A stretch of DNA of 64,000 nt from Trichosphaerium sp. ATCC 40318 (GCA_038496445.1 JALMLS010000150.1:1-64000), one strand, 5' to 3'. Numbered from the stretch's first letter, positions 1-12,844 are shown. Program-made: numbers and translations. Notes: generated by a model from the letters alone, not told the origin.

Positions 1-341
1 TTTTGGTTGGTTTCTTTCTATCCCCTTAATACTAGGCTATTTGCTATCTTATTTAGTTTTGACTTATTATTTTGATTACTTGTTTACAACTTTGTTGCAT
101 ATATATGCCAAAAAATTTACTTGTAGTACACTGTTATGATAGTTGGTAAAGTAACTATTAGGATATCTCACATGGTTTTTTTTTGCAGCTTGTGTTATTG
201 CTATTACTATTCAAAAGCAGCGTTGAGTGCTTTGAGGTTAAAGGTTTCAATTAACAACAACCGCATGTAAAAAACTGTTTACATTGTTAAGTACATCCTC
301 ATTTAGTTTTTAAGGTATTAGGTGGCTATTACATTACAGTT
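1..341. other. 3' flank of the TM9SF gene, no gene seen
   Basis: AT-rich sequence with T runs downstream of the TM9SF stop. I see no coding exon, repeat or RNA gene; it probably contains the TM9SF 3' untranslated region and the end of a gene outside the window. Confidence 0.5.
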
Positions 342-3248
342 TTAAACCATTTTGTATGAGTAAATTCTACGGACAAACATTGAGGTGCCCATGTAACCAA
401 TTGCTCCACACATGATACCCATACCAAGGCAGAACATAAAGAGATAACCAAAATAAAAACAGGTCTGCATTAGACCTGACATTCTCGTCTTCATCATGAA
501 ATAGTAGATGCCATACAAAAAACACATAACCAGCTGTAGATGTAGCACCCAAAAATGATACCCAATGCCACCTATTACAAAGAGTAAATAACACTCTAAC
601 TAAAGACTAACAAAAAAAATCAAGTTGACAAAGGGGCAAAGTGTACCTGTAGTCCTCTGAATTTAACAAGAAGTACACAGATACAATATCAACACATACA
701 GTGACAATAATGAGGATAAAAAATACGAGGAACAAGAAACCTAAAACCAAAAATAAGTTACATTAACATTGGCTTTCCGTGGATATGATAACATCAACTT
801 AAAAGAAAAAAAACCGCCAAACGCACCAAAGACGTAATAGTATTTGTATTGCCAAAACGCTGTGAACACAAAGTACATCTCAATAAAGATGGAGCCAAAT
901 GGAAGAATACCAGACAGCAAGATGTGTGCCAAAGGCTCTTGGTACCTGTGCAACGTGGTCAGGAAGTACACGCTTCACAAACAAACAAAAAAATATTTTC
1001 GTACCATTGCTTTTCAGGGATTGGTCTTGGGACTGGACTTACTCTACAAGGGTGGCGTGCTTTACCAGCAAAGTTACGGCCTACAAGAGTACCAACACCT
1101 GTGAGAGGGACGGAGAAGAAAATCCAAATCGCAAAGACAAGGAACATAGTAGTGATTGGGATAGATGCCAGACTACTGTATGACATAGCGATAATATCAA
1201 GAAGGAATGCAACACCAAAGCATGTGCAAGGAAAGAGGATGGCGGTCAATATCATTGTTTGAATCCATTGCTTTCCAGCTACAAAGAAAAAGGTGATAAG
1301 TTTTTGGAACAAAAAAAAAATTGAGTATTTTGTTCGCCAAAAAAAAAAAAATAGAACGCACCAGCGTGTTGATGATAGTGGCTTCCGCTAACATATCCTG
1401 AAATGAATGACGTGACAGCATAGCAACCAATAAAAGCGCTGACCATACTTCCACGTGCATAGACGAAATGACTATAAGACTTTAACATTACAATAAAAAA
1501 GAGAACAAACAAAAAAACAAAATGCTTGAAAAGCGCACCTGTGGTAGAAACCAATTGATAGCGAGATGATGAACAAAATAAGCGCTGCTATTTGAATACC
1601 AGTACCATACAGTGCGGAGAACAATCCAATTTGTGGTGGAGCACGGAATACATCACCCATGACTTGTTTCCAACCACACTCACCATCAACGCCCATATCC
1701 AAGCCTCCATCCTACAATTACAGATTAGATATTTATTTTATATAATTTGTCAAAAACAGAACAATAACAAATGACACGCACATCTTCTTCATCCTTTGCA
1801 ATGGATGCGAAATCCTTGCGGAGAGTGCGCATGAGAATCATTGATACAAGACCCACAAGGAACACTACCATCATGAATGAGTTGAAGATAGAAAACCAAT
1901 GGATCTACCAGCAATGTAAGTAAACAAGACAATAAAATATAAAACATTTTCAAATAAAGGTTTATCACTATAACGAATAACGTACTTGATGCTCAAAGAA
2001 AGAGTTGTCCAAATATCTGTTGAATCTGGTCTCATACGGTTGATCAGTTTCTAACCAGTGAACAGAATAAGAAAATGTAAGCGCTGCGCCTTCGGCCACA
2101 GGCTTCAGGGTTTCAGGTGTCAACTTCGCTTCAATAATCTAACGGTTTTTAGTACAACAATTTTCCCCTTTTTTCTGGTGGCTGATTTTTTTTTTTTTTC
2201 AACACAACAAATAAAACTTCATATTAGTTGATTCCGATGCGCATACCTTGTCACCGTTGTACGTTATGGTGAATCGCTGGTGAGTGAATATGTATGGGTA
2301 TTCATCTACTTTTCCAACCATTCCCCAGACTGGGAGGTCATCTATCGTTAAAAGGGTTAACAAAAGTGATATGAAAGGGAGAAAAAAAGAAAAAACAAAA
2401 AGCTTAAAACAAATATCTAGGCTGTCAACCAACGCCACTACGTACCCAAGAAAAATTCATACCAATATTGCTCTTTGATGGCCTTGTTGAATTTCTTCGC
2501 CTCTTTTTTTGTTAGAGTCTTTTCGCAGAGCGTTTTCGTCTCAATGTCTTCTTTAAATTTTATTTCATAACCACTTTTTCTTAGTTCGTAGCCGAGAATC
2601 GCTTCTCCCAATCCTTCAAATCGTTCTTCTTTGTTTTCTGTGATAAGAAACGTCAGCGCATGAGTAATGCATGAAAGAAGATTAATCAAAAACAAACGCC
2701 ACGCATTGTTTTTGGTTTGTTTTTTTTTTTTGACGCAAGTGACGGCCACACGGAATGAAACAATTGAGGTCGTGTACGCACCCTCAAACTTGCAAAACGG
2801 CAATTTTTTGTGGTACAGGTAGGTTTCTTGTGGGTTAAAATAAGGACCGACTTTATTTATCCATAGAGTTATAGGAGCACTGTCTTTGTACTAAAATCGC
2901 GTCAGTTATACAGTCAGGCACTTTTTAAACGAAAAATCACGGGTTGAGAAGAAAAAAACAAATTGTTGGGTCTGACAACGTCAGCAAAATGTATGGCCTC
3001 AGAATGTCGCGTATTGAGCTCAGTGCATAAGCGAAGAACACTACGAACATCGTGACCAGTGTGTGGCAGATATAAACGCCCTACTGTTTATTTTTCAAAA
3101 AAACGAGCACGCTGCGATCCCCCATTTGAATCTCACCGAAGCGTACGTGCCCGATTAAAAATTTTTGTTTTGATCCTTCTAAAGGGCATACCTCGGCACA
3201 AAAACACACGGCTACGAGCACTGCCAAAGCTACGAGTGCTACCCTCAT
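342..3248 (-). CDS. TM9SF/nonaspanin multispanning membrane protein, spliced
   Basis: Nonaspanins are nine-pass proteins of Golgi and endosomes involved in protein sorting, adhesion and phagocytosis. The ATG at 3248 starts a hydrophobic signal peptide. Near 2890-2770 comes the family signature [15 protein letters not shown] and then LPFC; later exons carry VHW plus membrane helices, the R-x-LRKDF segment, an FAGKA-like stretch and the hallmark end with [16 protein letters not shown] and FVRRIYS just before the stop at 342. Expected length is about 600 residues, typical of the short TM9SF1/plant TMN8-12 class. About ten short introns interrupt it, and the small exon joining the signal peptide to the luminal domain is unresolved. 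In the last exon the reading frame must shift at an A6 run (517-522) to link [14 protein letters not shown] with [10 protein letters not shown]. Family assignment is secure; exact exon ends are inference. Confidence 0.93.
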
Positions 3249-3656
3249 TGTTGTTAGCGTTCTTACAGTTACGTGGTGTATTGGATTTTGCCAGTAAAAA
3301 ACCAAACGGCGTTTTTTACTTCGTTTGAAGTGCAAGTAGCTGACGAGTTGTTCTACTGGCATCTTAAACGTAGCTGAGCTGGAGATTGAGACATAGTGTT
3401 TTGGAAACAAAACGCTAATCCAGCCAAGACAGGAGCTCACTGGATTAATGCTTAGACTCCCTTCCCACCATGTACAGAAGAAGGATGCCACTGAATGAAG
3501 AACTGTGGGACACTGGCTGTATGGTTGGCACATACGCTGACAAGAGCAGCTTTATGTACGCCAACTTACCATGATTCTGTTATTATACATTTCTTTTATA
3601 CAATTACATAAGTTGCAGCACACAACTTGGGCATCAAACGTTGACTGTCATCTCAT
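3249..3656. other. Intergenic, TM9SF 5' flank and 3' flank of W-Y repeat gene
   Basis: No supported exon. Open frames here on the minus strand simply extend the TM9SF signal-peptide exon upstream of its ATG. The stretch presumably holds the TM9SF promoter and the W-Y gene's 3' end. Confidence 0.4.
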
Positions 3657-4855
3657 TTACCTTTCCTTTGGTAGATGCAAAGCATTGTCTTGCAGTTGCA
3701 TGAAGCCACCTTGAAAATGGTAGTGTGAACACAACAAAACAACAGAACTTTTCTTGTACCTCTGAGATGCAAACACTTGTTGTTTTCCAAATAAACGCAT
3801 ATCCCACTCTATATTGTCATACACTAATTGCAGTACACCTGGGTAATAACGCGACAACCCATTAGCGCCCATTATTTTTAAATGGGTTTGCGAGATACTG
3901 TACCAATCATCCATTGTTTTGATGCCTAAAGAGGACTCTGCACATCGAACAAATCTAGCAATGTTGTGTTGTTGTTGCCAATAGTAGTTTGGAGCTCCTT
4001 TCACAAAGTGTCAGCGTTTTCTTTTTTGATAAACAACACTGCGCACTTGCTACAGAATGTTGCCTAAATTTGGCCTCTATCCACGGGTGCTCTGGCCTCA
4101 TGGCCGACAACAAGTAAGATAATTTGTTTTGAAAAACCCTAAATAATAATTTTTTAGCTGTCATAAAAACAATGCAGTGTACGCTAGAACGCCAGCTCCT
4201 CCAGAACGTTGTAATTGTGCGACAGTGATGGTGTACCACTGTTGATGCACATGTAAGCCCTCTTCTTCTTCAAACTTGGCGGTACATAATCAGTGGCGTA
4301 GGATTAAAATATACAAAACATGTGACGTACCTTTGCTAGGAATGATTGCCTGTTTTTCTCGATCCTCCAAAATCCTTGTGGCATAGTCTCTAACGAAACA
4401 ATTACGATCAAACTGCACAAAACACTGCATAACTGAATCTAGTTACAACCCAGTCATGATCCGGATACACTGATTGTACGAGTTTGTGGACTGAGTCGTT
4501 GTGTTGCCTTTGAAGTTGTAAACCATCAAAAAAAAAAACAACAATGTGTCAAAATGTGCATGTCTGTACGACGTCGTACCACGCAATATTTCGGCCACCA
4601 GTGCGCACTGCAGCGCTGGTGATACGATACCAATCGTCCAGATGGCGTATGTTGTACTTTCGCTCTACCTGGGGCGAAAGTCGGTTAATATTTACCCAAA
4701 TCCAGCGTTGTAGCAATCAATACGTTTTTAAGAGTTTCAAGGCGCTCTGCAGATAACCACTGTGTGTACCGTGCTTTAGGCTCTCTAAATACGCGGCGAT
4801 GATGTATAAGTACTTGACACTGGCTGGAAAGTACAGTGTGGCATAGTAGCTTCAT
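3657..4855 (-). CDS. W-Y repeat family protein, member 1 (function unknown)
   Basis: I do not recognise a named family. Exons on the minus strand carry a repeated module of roughly 65-80 residues: a helix, then a motif such as LDDWYRITSAAVRTGG, QQWYTITVAQL plus GGAG, or MDDWYSISQTHL; then a Y-x-S-hydrophobic segment ending like SVYPDHDW or AMRPEHPW. At least three modules can be read between about 4680 and 3657. The stop is at 3657. The first exon is uncertain: the best ATG I see is at 4855, but the frame upstream stays open from a non-ATG codon. The same module builds the gene at 20197-21434. I recall similar tandem modules in other protists and fungi, but that is memory, not a search. Divergent from the GbpD-like gene, 190 bp away. 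Confidence 0.6.
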
Positions 4856-5045
4856 TACGAATGAAGCTAGGACGGATTTGCGTAACAGTCGTTGCCAAGT
4901 GTTAGAAAAGAGTTGGTTTGGGCGTAAAATTAAAGTACGACAAACTTCTAAATAGATTGACCGAGTTCTCTGTTCATTTTTGGCATCCACACTTTCACTA
5001 CATTTGGCCAACACTCCTGTTAAAATAACCAGTGTACAGTGCCTT

Positions 5046-8000
5046 ATGGAACCACAGCAGCTAAAAATGCTGCAAGCGAGGCTTATGGAGCAACAGGTGC
5101 ATACGAAAATTATACAACTTGTGTTTTAACACGGTACAGCTTGAAATTGATACTTTGTACAAAGAAAACGCGTCTCTGCGCCAAAAGCTCTCCCATTCCA
5201 AAAAGGATGCTCTTAAGGCGACTAAAAAGCTGTACGGGCATTACAGTTTTGTTTACGCATTGTTTACGCTTACGCAATCGTGCTAGAAAACGTAGGAGCA
5301 AAGTAAAAGAAGAAAAGATTGACGCTAATTCCGTCGCTTTTGAGGATGACGCACAAAGCTTTGTGGTATCGCTGCAATGCGACTTTAGAGATCATACGAA
5401 TTTTTTGTCTTGGTTAACGGCTAACCAGCTCAAAAACTTCGACATCGTGTTCAAAACAAATCCAGCCGTTCCTTTTTCCACTCAAAACACAATTTTTTTC
5501 AAACAGGTACAATTAAAAAAAACGCAATTTAGCAAAACAGGCAAAAAACAATAAACTGATAAAAATATTCAGCACCCAAACATTCAAGGCCAGTTGGTGA
5601 TTGGCCACGCTTCCAAAGAGAGGTTGTTAGAATTGTTGTTACTGCCTTCCAAAGGTACTGATCTCAATCTTTAACACAACGTTCTTTTTTTTTCTTAGTT
5701 CTCTTGTATTTTCTAATACCATCAAAACATAGCCACAATTCGCAAGATGCTTGATACAGAAAGGTTTTCTCAGACTATGTATCTTACATATGGCTCTTGG
5801 ACTACTGCTAAGGAACTTTTCGAGCATATAACGAGCACTTTAGTACTCACTAAAGATGACATTGGAAGGTGCAAATACCACGACTCTTCGTATAGTTTTT
5901 GATGTACTGATATTCTATTTTTTAGTACTCTAGACATTATAATGAGAGAATTAATAACATGGATGCACACTACACGAGGTCTTGATTTCGTAGGTGGTCT
6001 CAAGAAGGCGTTCAATTCTTTTGTAAAGAGACTGAAAAAGTGTGATTTCGAAGTTGCAGCCCAAGAATCAGAGCGTTTAGTAACCTCCTTAAAAGATGTC
6101 ACCGATCCTTATACACCAGTTTCAGGAGAAAACGCATCTCCTAGAACACCAAGACGCATGTAAGTATCTTAGCTATTGCTCACTAACGACTTTTTTTTTA
6201 CAGTTGTAAAACCTGATGTATTTTAAATAGGCTTGCCAAATCTGCCATGAGCTCTCTATTAGGACTAGAACCCATGCAAATTGCAGAACAATTAACATTA
6301 ATGGATCACGAGCTGTACAAGGCAATTCCTGTTTCAGATTTTGTGAATAATGCTTGGATGAAAGAAAAAGAGTCCAATCTTGTATCCCTAATCAACTCCA
6401 GTAACAGAGTACGTAACAGGTTTTCAAAGATACCGCCAATTTTATTATTACTGCAATGGATCTAATTCTGGGCATAGTTGTTTCAGTGGTTTAGTACAGA
6501 AATAATAATGCTTAAAACTCCAGTTGAGCAAGCGGGTTGTATTAGCAAGATAATTGCTGTTGGCGACTACATGCTAAACTTAAGAAATTATACCGGGCTA
6601 TATGAAGTTGTCACGTGTCTGGAAAATATGGCTGTAGCTAAACTCCAAGAAGCTTGGAAGGTATGACTTCAAGGCGTTTTTTTTTTCTTCTTTAGAACCC
6701 AATTGTATTTCTAAAATCTGAGCGGATAAATAGTTAGTTACAGAGAAAGATATGGAGACACGTGCAATTCTAAAGGATACACTATTGGACCCAACTAAGT
6801 TCAGGGAGAGTATGAGTGAAGTAACAAGTCAAAGCACTGCGGCAAGTACAGTACCTTGTGTTCCAGTAGGAAGTACGCTATACATAACCCAACGTTGAGT
6901 GAACTCGGCTAATCCTAGTCAGCATTTATTTGCAGCGGTGTTTGCAAAATTAATGACAATGTAAAAACTATGACGCCTCAAGGTCATATAAATTGGTCCA
7001 AGATGAGGCTCCTAGGAAAGAGTATATGGGACTTTAGTCAATATCACGGACACTACGACATATTGCCGAACCCATCCGTGCAGAAAAAACTTCAAGAAGC
7101 TAGTGTGCGGGTTTCATCCAGTATTTTTTTAAAGCTACTTGCAAACAGAATGAGTTCTTATTTTATTGTAGGGCATTGAGGAAGACTGCACTCGTTATGC
7201 AATTGCCAATTTACGTGCCAATAACATAGATTTTGAAGAAACGCCCGAGAAGACTTTAGAGTCTATGTTTAGCTGGCTATTCCAAGCACATAAAGTTGAA
7301 ACATTTAAAAAGGGTGCTTGTTCTTATATAAAAATCTTTATAATTGACCACTCGCAACAAAAGGTGACATCGTGTTTAAGCAAGGTGATGATTTGACAAA
7401 GTTATATTGGATAAAGGAGGGTACCTTCCACGGGCGTAAGAAAGAGCTTGAAGGAGTAATATTAGAGCGCGCTGAGATTATGGGTGAAGAAGCTCTTTTT
7501 GATGGTGTACGTCCAAATACTTTTTTTTTTCAATTTTTAGTTTGTTACTTACGTACAAAAGTTTGATGCACAATCAACAGCCTATGCCGCTACTGATGGT
7601 GCTTGTTGGTCCATATACGGAGACCAGTTCTTAGTCGCAGTAAAATCTATGCCAGAGATTTCTGCACCTTTGTTTAAATTCATTGCACGGCGGTTTACTA
7701 CTTATGCTTCGTACCTAAGTCATGATATAATCTTGGAAGATGACGAAACACTGGTTGTGACTAATTTAACAAAATCTATGTGTATAGGCGCTACGCCAAA
7801 GGAACAGTACCGCTGTATGTCCTCAAAGTTTTGGAGATCACATTTAAAGGTACAATATTCACTTTTTTTGTAAAACTAATGTTGACACCACCAAGGATCA
7901 ATCAGTCATACAAGCATTGGCTTGTTCTATGTCTAGAAGAAGTCACCTGGGTAGTGTAGGTGCGTTATTTATCACAGAGAAGTACATGGTATTCATGGGT

Positions 8001-9041
8001 AGAGCATTTGGTATGAAGACTAGGGTACGTCATAGCTTTTTTTTTTTAACTTAGTTATCGTATTTGAATCAAACCAATACCTCGTTAGGAATACTTCAAA
8101 ATATCAACAATAAGATGCATAGTACGTAACAACTAAACGTTTCCAAAGCTTACCTCATTTCCGCTCAATACGCGACCTAATTGAGTACTAGGAGGAAACT
8201 GAGAAACAAACAGTTAAAATTTCTGTTATGGAAGATAGACAGGTAGCTCCTAATATCACGTGTTACTGTAACAGCCATTGACTATTTTGTTTTTTGCCTA
8301 GTTCACGTTCGAATTTGAAGAACAAGATAGAGCTTTGCAAATAATACAAGGCACCATTGAAACACATGCACCATTAGTTTCTCGGAACAGTGCAAGAGGA
8401 CTTGTGCTCAGTCAAAAAGGTCATACCAACGATGACCCCACTATTAAAGACTTCTTACCAACGCAGCGTGACTGGGCCGTAATCTTAAAGGCAGCGTACA
8501 CTAGACGTTACACAAAGGGCGATAAGATTATCACTCAAGGCGCTAGTTGTGTTCCAAAATTATATCAACTAAAACGTGGTGACTGCTTTGTTGAAAAACT
8601 CAACCCCGATACTGGCGAACTGGAACATGTGTTTGGCAATGTAGATAAAGTTTCGCCCGTATTTGGAGAGCGAGTACGTGATTTTTTGTTTCTCTATTGT
8701 GGCCAACACTATCTGACTTTCCTCAATAGTCTTTGATTTCAGGTGCCACAGAGCATAGTGCTTCAGTTATTGCTGATTCGAGAGTCACTGAAGTAACAAT
8801 GGTAGACGGTGCCTACCTGGATGTGTTGTTTCAGTACAACCCAGATATTGCTGGAAAGTACGGCACCCTCCTTTCTTTTCTTTGGTTTTGTGTACTAACG
8901 TTCTATGGCAGGTTTCACCTTTACTTGGCTGAAACAATTTCTACCAGATACACAGAGCGTAAACACTTGGCCAAGAGCTTTAAGAGCTCCTCTAGTATTG
9001 ATGGAACTTCTTCACGCAACATTATACATGCAAACTTTTAA
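5046..9041 (+). CDS. GbpD-like RasGEF with two cyclic-nucleotide-binding domains and GRAM
   Basis: Domain order: an N-terminal coiled coil beginning MEPQQLKMLQ; a RasGEF_N region around 5750-6160 (MYLTYGSWTTAKELFEHIT); the catalytic RasGEF region around 6240-7180 (LEPMQIAEQLTLMD, LRNYTGLYEVVTCLENMAV, MRLLGKSIWDFSQY); a first cNMP-binding domain at 7300-7640 (FKQGDDLTKLYWIKEG, MGEEALFDG); a GRAM-like segment near 7900-8030 (GALFITEKYMVFMGRAFG); and a second cNMP domain at 8480-8850 (YTKGDKIITQGA, VFGERV). This order matches Dictyostelium GbpD and the C-terminal half of GbpC, where it is tied to cGMP or Rap signalling and cell adhesion. At least two early introns are phase-checked (5097-5139, about 5231-5285). 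The stop TAA ends at 9041. Which nucleotide binds, if any, cannot be told from sequence. Confidence 0.88.
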
Positions 9042-9180
9042 CTGTTCACAAAAAGTAAATGACACGCCCGTAATTTTTGTAAGTTTCATTGTTTGTGAAC
9101 CTCAGTAACATTACATGTGTTGATAGTAATAATTGGGTTTTTTTTTTCTTTTTGTTTCAAATAATTTTCTGTCCACTGAT

Positions 9181-10264
9181 TTAAATGTTAATCTCAGGCA
9201 GCTCCATAGCTGTTCCTTGGCGTACGCTAAAAAAAAATTTAACATTTTGTACATTTTGTACTAAAAAGTTATAATTACCTGAGCACGTAATGGTAGAAAA
9301 AATCGCAGTACAATCCTGTTTGTACAAGCCCAGCAATCCATACAATCCATTGAGAGTAATTTGGTTCCGTAAAAAACCTTAGTTACAGAGTTAGCATCGA
9401 TTTGGTTTAGCAATAAAAAATATTTTTAACTATCAAATCAAACTAACCTCCATATCCAATTCAAAATGTACAAGGCACGATATCCACCAAGGCAAAATAC
9501 GTAATGGCTAGTAATGGTATCGACTGAACCAGTTTTAGTGAGAAGCATAAGCTGTGGGATAATAGCCACTGCTTCAAGATAAATTGAAAATGCCCACAAC
9601 ACCTAGCAGTTATTTAGCGAAGAGCTTTAGATTTATGCCGATTTAATTAAAACCAGGCCGCTTTGAAATAGAAAAAAAACATTCAAAAAAAAAAGTTTTT
9701 CACAGAGATTTGCGCTTTTTGAGTCCGATTTGTACCTCCCAAAATGTAAATCTTTGATGCGCTATGAGTGCCAATACAATACAAGGAATGATAAGGTAAT
9801 AAGTCGGTAGCTGGTCGTTTTTTTTGTCGTATTTGTGGCGGTATTGGAAAGCAATCAAGTAAATGATGTAAAATGTAGAGCTGATAAAGATCAACTTCAT
9901 AATCACGAGGTAAGTTGAGTGCCAATTCCATAGGAGGTCCATGTATCTGGAGACGAACACCACGGCGTATAGTATTTGGGTCTTTAGAGAGATTCCTGAG
10001 CAACAGTTAGCAACGTGGCAATGGAGCACTTTTTGACAGGCGTAAAAACCGCCGTCGGAGCGACAAAACCCTCTGTAAGGGATATAATTTGAATAAAAGG
10101 AAAAAAATAAAGCGTTTTGTGTTGAAAGCTCGTAAGATGATTAAAAAATCACGCTAGAAAGCGACACACGTACCGGCGCAACTGCGGTTCGTTCTTATTT
10201 TCCAGATCAACACGAAAAATGAAAACAAGTGTAGCATATCAGCAATGAGCCGAAAGTAGTTCAT
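9181..10264 (-). CDS. ERD2: ER lumen protein-retaining (KDEL) receptor
   Basis: Seven-helix receptor that returns HDEL/KDEL-tagged proteins from Golgi to ER. The ATG at 10264 gives [19 protein letters not shown] and then RTNRSCAG, followed in later exons by [21 protein letters not shown], the FTFWE loop, [42 protein letters not shown] and [10 protein letters not shown]. All are diagnostic family motifs in the correct order, with the usual length of about 210-220 residues. The last exon (after a short intron at about 9230-9275) adds a short cytosolic tail ending in ELPEINI; the stop TAA is 9183-9181. An in-frame ATG lies upstream of 10264, but the one used here aligns with the conserved family start. 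The gene is divergent from the kinase at 10510. Confidence 0.96.
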
Positions 10265-10509
10265 ATGAAGGTAAAAACCAGTTCTTTGTTTCAACAGTGG
10301 TTTGAGACCCGCAAAGCCACCCATAGTATCACCCAGGTCTGTTCTTCTACCTAGCATTGTGTACACAATCTCTTACGCGTTTTTAGACGTTTTAATTATT
10401 AACAGCAATGACTTTTTTTTTTATTTTGGGTCCAAAGCGAAAAACAGACAAAAGGTCAGTCACGTTCCCAGTTCATTGTACAGCCTTTTCAACAGCGCGA
10501 GCAACAGCA
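10265..10509. promoter_or_regulatory. Shared divergent promoter region, KDEL receptor / kinase
   Basis: 245 bp separates the ATGs of two divergently transcribed genes, so both promoters must lie here or overlap the 5' untranslated regions. No recognisable TATA or factor site stands out. Confidence 0.4.
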
Positions 10510-12174
10510 ATGGCTGATCCATTCGACGTTTTTGACTATGAGGACATCATTGGAGAGTATGTGCCTTAAAACTTTGCAAAACGTCTTTCCATTCTACATG
10601 GCGCATTTAAAAAACGGACTTCATGCCTGTATTTGTTTTTTGTTTTCTTGTAGAGTGCTGATTTACATTTTACAAAAAGGGGGTCTTACGCTAGCGTTGT
10701 TTTGGCCACGAACAAAGATACTGGAGACAAGATTGCGCTCAAATTGATGGACCGCTCAAAAATGACCCCTGCGTACGCTCGATAATAGTCTAGCGATGTT
10801 TTATTTACACGAAACAGCGACGCCATTCGCGCCAAACGCGAAATTGACATAAACGAGCGCGTTAGCCATCCGAATATCGTAAAGGTGTCAAAAATAATAC
10901 AAACAACTGAATGCGTTGGTCTTGTAATGGAATTGTACGCTCTCAACAATATTAAAAGTACGCTGAAAAAAAGCCGTTCAGAATGAAGGGAGGAGAATTA
11001 TTTGACTGTGTGCTTAAGAATGGACCGTTGCCTGAAGCAATATGTCGTTTGATAATCCACGTGCGTTGTTTTAGAGAATTCGCCTCTTCGCGCATAATTT
11101 TTTTTTATTCGCTCAATTTTTACTCAAGGATATCTGCAAAGCTTTGTCATACTTGCACGATCAAGGGATAGCCCACAGAGATTTGAAACCTGTACGAGAG
11201 AACCAACAATACTTTTTCGACATTTTCTTAATATTGTTGTGGTAGGAAAACGTGCTATTTGCGGAAGAATATGATGGCACAAGCGCCTTTACAGTTAAAA
11301 TAATAGATTTTGGGTTTGCGAAAATTGACAGGTGCGATTAAATCCTTTTTTACTTCTCAAAAAAAACCAAGGGTATTAATTTTTTGTTTGCAATTAGGGA
11401 ACACGGAGCTTTACAAACGCCTATCGGTACTGCAGGTACACAGTATGCATATTATTTATTATAGTTAACTTTTTGTTATCTAATAGCATACGTTGCGCCT
11501 GAAGTGATTCATGACAAACAATATGACAAGAAGGTTGACATGTGGTCGTTAGGATGTTTACTATATTTCGTGTACGTTGTGTTTTAACACAAAGGCTGGC
11601 ACAGTCACATTGCTCATGTGAAAGCTTTCCTCACATGATACAGTCTATTTGGGAGACCACCATTCTATTCCGAGGATGAAGAAGAGATTTGTGATCTTGC
11701 AAAGAAAGGAAATTATTCGATACCCAAAAAAATTAAAGTGTCAACGGAAGGTACAATTGCTTAAAAACGATTAACAACGCAAAAAGTTTTTTTGTAAACA
11801 ACACTAACTCTATTTATAGCACTGGACTTTGTACGACATCTTCTTGAACCCGACCCAACAAAGCGCTTTGTAGCAAAGGATGCCTTGCAACATAAATGGC
11901 TAAAGGGTTCAAGTGGTATTAGCCTTTTTTTGTTATTTTTTTTTTACACCTAGCAAGTACTGATTGCAGTATAGACATGGAAGTAGAGCCATCGAAAGTC
12001 GTTAAACCAAAGATTTCTGAAAAAGAGGCGACACAAATGAAGCAAAGCTTTAGTGTCATAGACAGATTTCGCGAACCAGAAGAAGATATGAGCATGGCGA
12101 GCGCTCAAGATTCTCCTTTATGGAAAAAGAGGCAACTAAAAAAGCAAAAATTACTTGCAACAGGAAATTGTTAA
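10510..12174 (+). CDS. CaMK-like serine/threonine protein kinase
   Basis: A cytosolic protein kinase split into about nine exons. Motifs in order: the Gly loop [11 protein letters not shown], formed by splicing 10557 to the GGGGTC near 10680; the lysine in IALKLM; the helix-C region [16 protein letters not shown]; the hinge [11 protein letters not shown]; the catalytic loop AHRDLKPENVLF; the magnesium site IDFGFAKID; the activation segment GTAAYVAPEV; then [18 protein letters not shown] and the DPTKRF motif of subdomain XI. All catalytic residues are present, so the kinase should be active. The C-terminal tail (about 65 residues from 11977) is charged and ends [17 protein letters not shown], which could be a regulatory or nuclear-targeting tail. 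The kinase type is inferred from the MKGGELFD and subdomain VIII-XI sequence; no EF hands follow. The stop is 70 bp from the stop of the next, convergent gene. Confidence 0.92.
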
Positions 12175-12244
12175 CACTAAAAAACTATATTGTATGAATG
12201 CTACACGTGTGTTAAACCGGCAATTCAATTGGTCTTTTAAACCG

Positions 12245-12598
12245 TCATTCCAAAAAGATATAATCTGGGTTGTGCCTCTCCAATAAATTCTTGTGTTGCA
12301 CGTTATGCAGCCACGTTTCGAATTCTTTATTGTGCATGTCATCTTCTTCACGAATAGACTTTTGACGTTGTGTTGTTTTTCTCGTCTTTTCTTTTGACGC
12401 GACGTATTCTACGAGGTTGTTTAGTACTCTTTGCATCATTCTGCGTGTGTATGCCGCTTGTATCTCTTGAAGTCTTCGATTTTGCTCAAGCTGCTCGAAC
12501 TGGGCCAATACGAGTGGTATAGGGCCGCAAGCTATTGTAGATACATCTGTAGGGGTGCAATGGTCGCTGAAATGGGAGTTGAGCATACGTGCAAACAT
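12245..12598 (-). CDS. Small charged coiled-coil protein, unrecognised, single exon
   Basis: 117-residue intronless reading frame from ATG 12598 to a stop at 12245. The middle is a probable coiled coil (LAQFEQLEQNRRLQEIQAAY) followed by a basic helix (ASKEKTRKTTQRQKS) and a conserved-looking tail FETWLHNVQHKNLLERH. No signal peptide or membrane segment. Convergent with the kinase. I do not recognise a family; the clean ATG-to-stop frame and biased composition support a real gene. Confidence 0.5.
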   Translation of the reverse strand: MFARMLNSHFSDHCTPTDVSTIACGPIPLVLAQFEQLEQNRRLQEIQAAYTRRMMQRVLNNLVEYVASKEKTRKTTQRQKSIREEDDMHNKEFETWLHNVQHKNLLERHNPDYIFLE

Positions 12599-12844
12599 GG
12601 TGAAGATTTCTTATTTTGCCGTTTATGATTTTTATTAAATTAAGTCATTGTATCGTTGAAACCACTTTTTGGCTTGGAACGACTGCATGCACTATTTTAA
12701 TTTCTACCGTGTTACAGGCGCCGTTTCGTATTTTATACACGTGCTTCCTTAAAGACGGAGAAAAATAAAAGTCGCATGAAATATTGCCCTTTTATTTTGG
12801 TAACAGTTTTCAGTAGCATTTCCTTGCCAACAGCGTCTGTACAC
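12599..12844. other. Divergent intergenic spacer
   Basis: Separates the coiled-coil gene (minus) from the small secreted-protein gene (plus). An in-frame ATG at 12776 could extend the latter. Nothing else is recognised. Confidence 0.35.

Noticed and set aside
1310-1352. Long A-tract as a retroposon tail
   Set aside because: It lies within introns of the TM9SF gene, where T-rich tracts (on the coding strand) are common polypyrimidine signals; no flanking duplication.
4685-5014. 109-codon minus-strand frame upstream of the W-Y gene
   Set aside because: Starts at TTG and the W-Y module lies in another frame after an intron; part of it may still be the first exon.
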